Shown: positions 57,277 through 64,000 of the stretch, piece by piece
How the letters are laid out: each line of letters begins with the position of its first letter
Numbering within the stretch: the first letter of the stretch is position 1
Source of the DNA: Telopea speciosissima
Taxonomy: Eukaryota > Streptophyta > Magnoliopsida > Proteales > Proteaceae
Length of the DNA stretch: 64,000 nt
Reading direction: 5' to 3'
Assembly: GCF_018873765.1 (NCBI RefSeq)
Contig: NC_057919.1
Coordinates: 71,356,984-71,420,983, forward strand
Made by a program: the position numbers and the translations under genes
The notes under the pieces: model-generated
Databases searched by the model: none
Told to the model about the DNA's origin: nothing
Seen by the model: only the letters and a program-made list of their open reading frames with translations

Positions 57277-58305
57277 GTAAGGATGGCATGCTTCATTCTA
57301 AATGATTTGTATTTCTGTGTGTGGAAAACCACAAGGAAGAGTGCATCATCAATTTAGGCTTTATTGCCTTAGCTTGGCTTTACCTTTATATACTGGATAT
57401 CAGTGTTTACAGTTCATACATTAAATAGAAGGACAGGGACTGAAGAGCACTGTGACACCTACATTTAACTTGTACACACAACTATTCAATCTGAGAACTA
57501 CCCTCAGAGACACCTTCTTGCGTGTAGCTATTTATAGCAATATTAACTCCTTCAATTAGAACCAATTAATTAGTGTCTAATTTAATCCATCCAGGATATA
57601 AGGATTCCAACAAATTCAAGCCCTTGGTGTATTGTGGAAAGCTTTCTTTGAAAACTAGAGAGAGAGAGGGGCTTACTTGAAGTTTGGAAATATGAAGCAA
57701 TTGTTGCACATTAAGTGAATCTGGTGCAATGGGTATGGATCACTTTTCCCTTAAAAGTAAACCACTTTTGAATTTGTATTTCCTTAACTCCAAAAATGAA
57801 TACATAACATGAAAGCAAATTGGAGGAGACTATTTGTTTTTGTTATAAACAACAAAAAAGAACTGTTCGAAGGAAGCGCTGATGTAGCCTATCGGGCATT
57901 GAGAGCTCCTGTAGATGCACTCAAGAGTTGAAGCTGGAAAGACATCTCTCCCGATGGTGATGGGAACTTTAGCAAATATATCCTATTTGACAATTGAGAA
58001 CCCCAGTTAAAAAACAAGCGATTTTAAAACCATTTCATTAGAATTTATAGTGTTTTTATATCATTTTTGATAAAAATAGAATCCATACCGTTTTTGTACC
58101 GTTTTGTACCCGTTTTATATTATACGAAACCATACCGTGAGTATACCGTTTTGTATATTGTATTCATATCGTATCAAAACCGTGCGGTGACGATACGGTT
58201 GCGGTATTAAAAGTAGACCTTCTAAGCGGTACTATACGGTCGGTATTGAATACCTATTTTTGGTACCGTACGAAAACCGTACCGATTGACAGTGACAAGA
58301 GGAGT

Positions 58306-58797
58306 GTGTCGTATTTATTGCAATAGACCCCACGGTCGTCGGTATCAGGATATGGAGATTTTGGGTTTGGCGGTGGCAGAAGGGTTGAGATGCTCCCACC
58401 AGCGTCTTTCTCAGTTTATCTACCTTCTAGTAGTCTGACACCCTTTCCCTCTCCTTTTATCGATTTATCTACCTTTCATCGGCCATCCCTAATGTTGTTG
58501 CTTGGGAGGGGAGAGGGAGAAGGAGTGCTGGAGGGGAGAGGGATGCCAATGGTCGCCGAAGACGAAGAAGGAAGGGAGAGGGACAGATGAGTGAGAGGGG
58601 GAAAGAGCTGAAATTACAAAAGTATCCACACTTCATGTCATAACAAGGACAACTTTGTCTTTTAAAAATATCTAACCTGCTGACATCACTAATTAAAAGT
58701 TAAAAGACTAACCCAGTTAGTTTTTGGGCCAGAATTGAAATTTTGGTACTTAATGGAGTTGCATTAAAATAACAGGATAGCTCAGGGGGTGGCGCTG
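58306..58797. mobile_element. Single MULE-like end with Gly/Glu-coding interior
   Basis: At 58774-58797 the sequence CAGGGGGTGGCGCTGATAAT, then TTCCC, read in reverse (GGGAAATTATCAGCGCCACC) looks like the ends of the MULE-type elements at 4338 and 16968. The matching left end was not found; it may lie beyond the hAT insertion or be lost. Upstream is a GC-rich, purine-biased segment with a short frame of no known domain. Confidence 0.4.
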
Positions 58798-61164
58798 ATA
58801 ATTTCCCAAAATAAAAATAATAGCTCTGGAATTACCCCATTATTATTAACGAAAAAATTGTTCGTACATACCCTTGGGAGTGTTAAGAATTAACAACGCA
58901 ATAGAACAACAACTTGCAAAAGAAAAACGAAGAGAATCACATACCCACAAAACAGAAATTTATGTTGTTCACCCAAGATGGGCTATGTCCACAGCTAAGC
59001 GATAAACCATAGGTTCCACTGTTCTGATGAAGAAATTGTAAGACCCTCACATACCTCATTACGAGATAACCCTTATATATAGCATCTCTCGCGATACAAT
59101 GTAGAGAAACCCTAACCCCAAAAGTACAAAATTACCTGCAATAGACATTTTTTTTTTTGGTAAGATTACCCGTAATATAAATGACTCTCAAAAATTTTGA
59201 GCAGGACTGCCGTTATTTGGGAAGAATCAACAATACTTCCTGGATTAAATTGAGATCAGGTTTCACTAATAACAGGTAAGAATCCGTTTCAACATACCTA
59301 CTATTCTTTTGTCATATGGACAACTGATGCAACTATTCCAATCTTTAAATGGAGAGGTCATGATTTGTTTTAGACATATGTCAAATTTCAAAACCTAATT
59401 CAATCAAATCTCCCTACATGTATTGGTATGCATTCTCATGTATGTTCATGCATACCTATGGTATTCCAATCACTATTGTGTAGTCTCCTATTGCTTAGAT
59501 TTTCAAAGCTTTGTTTTGCCTCATGGTAAACTTCAATATGGCTGAACCTTGACCCGAGGGTTCTACCCTTCCTCAAAAAAATTGAGCACTACTTGGATTT
59601 ACCACATGGCAATTGTTGACATTAAAGTGAGCATGTGGCAAAGGAGTCCTTGCACGATCATGTAGCAACCATGCACCTTTTTTTGGGCTACTAGAAACCA
59701 ATAGCTTACAGGGGACATATTACAACACATCCTCACTTGAAAGTAGATTAGCATGCCCTTTTTTTTTTTTAACACAAGGAATATTTAGGTTGAGATGTGG
59801 ATTGACCACATAAATTTCAGGTTGAGATTCAATGTAGGGAAATTTTCTGTAACTCCCTTGTACTTGCCCTGTATTTGCTCAAATTCCCCTTTTCCAATTC
59901 CCTTGAAAAGCAAACTTCAACCACTTTTTCTCCATTGTCACTTCAAAATCCCTAGATTACCTATCTGTCCAGTGGTCCGCCCTTGGCTGCCTACTCTAGT
60001 CGCTCCTAGCCAGTTTTCGGCCCATACCTGAATGAACTCTAATGAAAGCTCCAGAGTTGAAAAGTTAAGGTTAATGGACCAACCTTACTCTTTTCATATT
60101 CGTAGACACCTCATTTTGTCACCCTAGAGGATGCTCATGAAGATGATGAACATTTGTTCTAAGACCAAGGGAATGTTCTATTTTAAGATTTAGTTGCTTT
60201 CCCACAATCTTGAAAACTTGGAGATCATCTAGGTGAAATGACCAAAATGTCCATAATGGTAAACATGGTTTAAATGTGGAGTGTCTACAACTAGGGATAG
60301 TGTTGGTATATTGTTCATAGGGTTGTCACGTTTTATACAATATTTGAAATTCTCAACTTAACACTCCCCCTCACTTCATCTGCCGAAATGATTGGTCTTA
60401 AAATGTGACTAAACCAACATAAACATGAGCATTTATATTGTCTGTGTGTTGAACATGATCTAAGTGAGTCTTGTATGGATCACCATCAATTGTTTATGCA
60501 AAACAGCTCTCTGCTAATTATTTTGTCCGCATACCTGAGAGATCCCTATCCTTATAGGTATACTTTGTGTGTCTTGGTGTGCCAATGGTTGATGCCTACA
60601 TTGGCTATATATCGATAGATTAAATTCATAATGTGTATCTGTGAGTGGAGGAGATACCCATCATAGAATCCACTTTCTAATTAGAGAGAATATTATGTGA
60701 GAATTTACAAATAATGATTGGATGAAAGTCGGAGCTTAAAATTATTTGCAAGCACATTTAAATATTAGTATTATTATTAAATGATTATATTTTAAAAGTG
60801 TTTTATAAATGTTTCATGTTCAATCAATGGTTGAGATTCTCGGTATTGACTTTTTCAACGGATTAAGGTTTTCGATAGCTATATTTCCATACCCAAAAAT
60901 CCATTATGTGTTGTTAAAGAGAAGAGATATAAATGTAATGTTTTATATCATTCATGGGTTTACATGTTATTTTCAACTGTTGTTGCATTTGTTATTGTTT
61001 AGTGCTATTTAATGGGTAAATAATACTAATTACTATGGATGAATTAGACTCACCTTGTATAACCTCAATGGAAACACCCTATAGGGTCACGCCACTTGAC
61101 TAACCCCTATATATGTAGTTAGGGAGGAGAGAGACACATTATATCCCTATTATCCAATGCTATA
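58798..61164. other. Repeat-derived intergenic DNA
   Basis: Near 58889 TGTTAAGAATTAAC begins an LTR-like stretch. Its reverse orientation shows a TATATAAGGG element and a CTTAACA end. A mirrored TTAACA followed by CTCCCCCTC (about 60355-60370) resembles an LTR edge and polypurine tract on the minus strand. No coding domain supports a full element. The rest is AT-rich with no gene. Confidence 0.35.
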
Positions 61165-61612
61165 AGAGTCATTTGATGTAGCATGGTCATGTTCAACGGA
61201 AACCTTGGGATGCACCAGTATGGAAGAGTGATTTGATTAGGATTGAAAGATATAAAAGAACTAGGGGCAAGCTTAAATGATCCTAGGAAAAATAGTGAGG
61301 AAAGATATGTATAGTTTGGGCCGTCTCTCAAGCATGGCCTCAAATAGAACTATTTGGGACATTGATCTATGTTTCTGACCTTATTAGGTGGGATTTTCCT
61401 GAATTTCTATCAATATTATTGTGCTCTTTTCCTTTTACTATTATTTTAGTTATTGTTTTTGCAAACGTACATGTAAGTGGCCCCACTTAAGAAGAATTTT
61501 CTTGAGTTTTGTGCTCTTTTCCTTTTACTATTATTTTAATTATTGTCTTTGCAAAAGATTCATGTAACCGACCCCAATTAATTGGAACAAGACTTAGACA
61601 ACTCTCTCTCTC
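61165..61612 (+). mobile_element. Second RTE-type LINE 3' fragment
   Basis: Plus-strand translation gives HGHVQRKPWDAPVWKSDLIR, then IVRKDMYSLG and a MASNRTIW segment. These parallel HVQQRSRDDLVRRSD, VVRKDMHSLG and MTSDRAYW of the LINE at 2560-3634. The 3' tail has CCCCAATTAATTGGAACAAG, the usual tail form of this family. A 90-bp unit (61421-61510 and 61511-61600) is duplicated in tandem within the tail. Confidence 0.75.
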
Positions 61613-61655
61613 TAGTTTTTACAAGCTATGGGTACCCATATAATGAGGTTGGAGC

Positions 61656-61827
61656 TAGGGTTTTAAGAATGGGGAATCAGATCAGATCGATGAATAGGTC
61701 AAAATCCCTAGAAATTCCTTATTTTTGGATCTGACTGATTCCGAGGTTCTTGACCACCGATTCGGGCCGATTCTGATCCAATCTAGATTGAAATCACCTA
61801 TGATTGATTCCGTACTTTAAAACCCTG
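61656..61827. mobile_element. hAT-type MITE of 172 bp
   Basis: The ends TAGGGTTTTAAGA and, in reverse, CAGGGTTTTAAAG are inverted repeats. The flanks GTTGGAGC (61648-61655) and GTTGGGGC (61828-61835) form an 8-bp duplication with one mismatch. The interior is rich in GATTC/GAATC text and non-coding. Confidence 0.75.
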
Positions 61828-61835
61828 GTTGGGGC

Positions 61836-62504
61836 CCTCTCTGGATGCCAAAATTGACAACGATACTACCTTTCGAATTTGTGTCTAAGTCAAATTATAA
61901 GGGCCCCGGACCGAATGCCAATTGATTTTCAGAATCTCAAAGTTTTACATCATGTCGTACAAGTTTGTAGAGCCCATTCCCAGTTCGACCACTGGAAAGA
62001 TAAATTTTCAAGGCCTAAACTAAAAGTGTTTTTCCCGAAGTTCTTCCTTTTCTCATGAGTGACCCTATATACCTGTAATTCTTTCTAGTAGAGGATCGGC
62101 ACTCTTGCAACACATAGCCAAACTCCAGAGGAACATGTCCGAGAGAAATCGGCCCGGATCTGCCTGCCTGATAGAGAAACACGAGAAACATAATCTACCT
62201 AATAATTATCCAACCATTATGAGAGGACGACCTATGAATATTAAAAATATAAAATTCATGAAAGAAGTAAAATTACAAACTTGACTTTTATACCATGCTC
62301 GATCTGAAAAACTTCACCAGCTAATCACATCAAGAGTTCCAACCAGATTGATGAAATGTAGTCCACCAAAAAGCCGCTTCCAACCACTGTGACCATTCCC
62401 ATGGTACTCGTGAGCTATATTAATGTTCCTTGCAAAATTGCAACTCTTTCACAACTGATTTTTAAGCTGTTAATCCTCCTTTAAATCGTTACGAGATGAT
62501 GGAA
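61836..62504 (-). other. RBL14: 3' flank and probable 3' UTR of the rhomboid gene
   Basis: No other gene is seen. The stretch lies downstream of the stop codon of the minus-strand rhomboid exon; the polyadenylation site is not assigned. Confidence 0.5.
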
Positions 62505-63287
62505 TCATCTACCAAACCTTTCAATCCTTCGACGCCGTACTTCTTCCAAAGAAAGGTCCCGAGGCTGATTCAATGGCCGAGTAGATGACAACCCATCTCT
62601 ATGCCTTCTTGCACCACACATCTCGCATATATTTAACCTCCCAGAATTATCAAAGGTGCAAGCTGAGCATCTCCACAAACTGGACACATCCCTTCCTGTC
62701 CGGCTCCCACCAACAGTCCCCCTTCCAGAAATCTGAGGTCTCCGGAAATGAAACAAGCCCTTCAGGAACCTCAAAGGCCAGCTCACCACATCAGTAAGTC
62801 CTCTAAGTATAGATGTCAGTGGGTCTGGACCAGAATAAGAACTTTTTATCCGAAGGTAGAGAAATCCAGCAAGAATTCCACCAAGGTGACCCAAGAAAGA
62901 CACGCCTGGCACAAACATTTGAATAAGAATCAGCTCAGCCCATGCTGCATATCGTGCGGGTACAATTAGTCCATGGACATATGTATAGTTGTCTGCCCGA
63001 GAGTTGAGGACCACTTTCATTCCAAAGAGCACACCAGAGAACCCAACTGCATGTTCATAGTAGTAGGCTCTCTCATAATCAAAGAATATGAGAAGGGCCT
63101 TTGCAAGGAGTAGTGTGATGCCTTGGGACATTCCTAGTAGTGCTGCAACCATTGAAGCAAACTCGATGCTTCCCATTGAAGTCTCCAACTGGATCCCCTT
63201 CCACAGGAGAGACATCATGTTGTAGACCAGGTGGGATTCACTCATGTGGTAGAATGGTGACAAGAAGAAGCGCTTCAGGTCTCTGTG
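62505..63287 (-). CDS. RBL14: RBL14-like rhomboid protease with RanBP2 zinc finger (last coding exon, partial gene)
   Basis: The exon follows an acceptor TTAGCAG on the minus strand and starts in frame with HRDLKRFFLSPFYHMSESH, running about 260 residues to the stop at 62505. HLVYNM is the conserved rhomboid start of TM2. The catalytic Ser is in GFSGVLFGM (GxSG) and the catalytic His in FLGHLGGILAGFLYL; several hydrophobic spans surround them. After a basic linker comes a RanBP2-type finger WRCSAC...ICEMCG (C-x2-C-x10-C-x2-C), then an Arg-rich tail. This domain pairing and sequence match plant RHOMBOID-like 14 and relatives, intramembrane serine proteases predicted in mitochondria. The N-terminal exon(s) are absent and must lie beyond 64000. 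The catalytic residues are intact. Confidence 0.88.
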   Translation of the reverse strand, partial: HRDLKRFFLSPFYHMSESHLVYNMMSLLWKGIQLETSMGSIEFASMVAALLGMSQGITLLLAKALLIFFDYERAYYYEHAVGFSGVLFGMKVVLNSRADNYTYVHGLIVPARYAAWAELILIQMFVPGVSFLGHLGGILAGFLYLRIKSSYSGPDPLTSILRGLTDVVSWPLRFLKGLFHFRRPQISGRGTVGGSRTGRDVSSLWRCSACTFDNSGRLNICEMCGARRHRDGLSSTRPLNQPRDLSLEEVRRRRIERFGR

Positions 63288-64000
63288 CTGCTAATAATTA
63301 CCAAAGATAAGGACAGCGTGTAAGGAAGAAATAGAGACATTAAAGCTCCATTTGTTTCAACGGAAATTATTTTGCAGGAACTGTCTTTAAAACAAAAGAA
63401 ATTTGTATAGAAATGAAAAAGGAAAATTGACACTTCATGGTCCAGTATAGATTTGTTTATAGAAGTGGCCCACCAAATTCTAACACATTGCAAACTGGAG
63501 ATCAAGTCCGACCATTGGATAGACAACGGACGGTCTGGATGGGCCTCCATTGTCAAATTTGAGACTCAAATTCAACCACTTCACTGTGTATTGGCATGCA
63601 TGTCCATGTACGCGTACAGCACTCCAAGCACTACAGTGCACTCTCCCGAAGACCTGGATTTGCAGAGCTCCATTTTTCCACTTGACAAACTCTGTTCGGA
63701 CTGAAACTTGACATGCGAAAGAGACCTAGGGATCCAATTGTCCATAAAATTTGGGCCCCATCCGACATACATGTGGGAGATTTTAGGGACGACCAGATAT
63801 ACTTTGCCCGTGAAAAAAACAGTTTATTTTTACTGAAATATAATATAAAAACTTAGAAATCAACTTCCATTTTAATTTTAGTGATGTTGATTTCCCCACA
63901 AGGGGGGAAAAAACTGATTGGCATCTTGCTCAACTATATAATTGCCACCCAAGAAACACACTACCCGTATTTTGGAAATAACAAATAAAGACAAATGAAA
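63288..64000 (-). other. RBL14: Intron of the rhomboid gene (to window end)
   Basis: Upstream of the last exon's acceptor. No further rhomboid exon is found before the window edge, so the intron is at least 0.7 kb. Open frames here on both strands have no recognised domain. Confidence 0.55.

Larger units (their letters stand above)
52863..58297 (+). mobile_element. hAT transposon with decayed transposase
   Basis: The ends are AAGGGTGTCAAT and, in reverse, TGTCACTGTCAAT. They are flanked by GGAGGAGT (52855-52862) and AGAGGAGT (58298-58305), a 7-of-8 target duplication. Subterminal regions at both ends are dense in ACCGTACC, CGGTAT and CGTATCA motifs. A broken hAT transposase lies in the centre, so this is a formerly autonomous element of 5.4 kb. 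It landed beside the probable LTR of copia 3. A further LTR-like insert (about 57315-57611, ending ATTCCAACA) may be nested near its right end. Confidence 0.85.

Noticed and set aside
58888..60370. Possible minus-strand LTR with TGTTAAG...CTTAACA edges
   Set aside because: No target duplication, no internal coding region and no second LTR were found, so it is only mentioned and not called as an element.

Overview
This is nuclear DNA of a flowering plant. Coding exons have GT-AG introns and match known plant families. The space between them is filled with plant transposable elements: Ty1/copia retrotransposons primed by initiator tRNA-Met, an RTE-type LINE, MULEs, hATs and MITEs. The species cannot be fixed from the sequence alone; a dicot or early-diverging angiosperm is an inference.

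Four host genes are recognisable. (1) A two-pore K+ channel (TPK/KCO family) on + has exon 1 at 563-1668 and a small EF-hand exon at 6339-6483. The 4.67-kb intron between them holds a LINE remnant and a complete-ended Pack-MULE carrying pieces of 5-oxoprolinase. (2) A single-exon gene at 10070-11068 (+) resembles the uncharacterised At1g01500 family with a C-terminal membrane anchor. (3) A two-exon MUSTANG-type domesticated MULE transposase with an N-terminal PB1 domain lies at 20880-23214 (+). (4) The last coding exon of a rhomboid protease with a RanBP2-type zinc finger (RBL14-like) lies at 62505-63287 (-); its upstream exons are beyond the window.

The rest is a layered transposon landscape. 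Copia element 1 (11645-16487) and copia element 2 (33318-39914) have two LTRs, 5-bp target duplications, PBS and decayed gag-pol. Copia 2 is split inside pol by a 1472-bp hAT-like element (37429-38900, 8-bp duplication), which itself contains a large near-perfect hairpin (37789-38619). A third copia relic lies at about 49.2-52.8 kb. Two hAT elements with related ends lie at 40219-41904 and 52863-58297; the second still contains a broken BED/hATC transposase. Between 16.9 and 20.0 kb three MULE-like elements sit nearly end to end, the last carrying a broken S1-type self-incompatibility-homolog gene. From 23.7 to 30 kb there is a patchwork of LTR fragments beginning TGATG.

No operon-like or defence-like system, CRISPR array or rRNA is visible. 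The most notable content is gene-fragment capture (5-oxoprolinase, an S1 homolog and an unidentified exon-like segment), the nested insertions with readable target duplications, the giant hairpin, and the domesticated transposase close to decayed MULE relatives.
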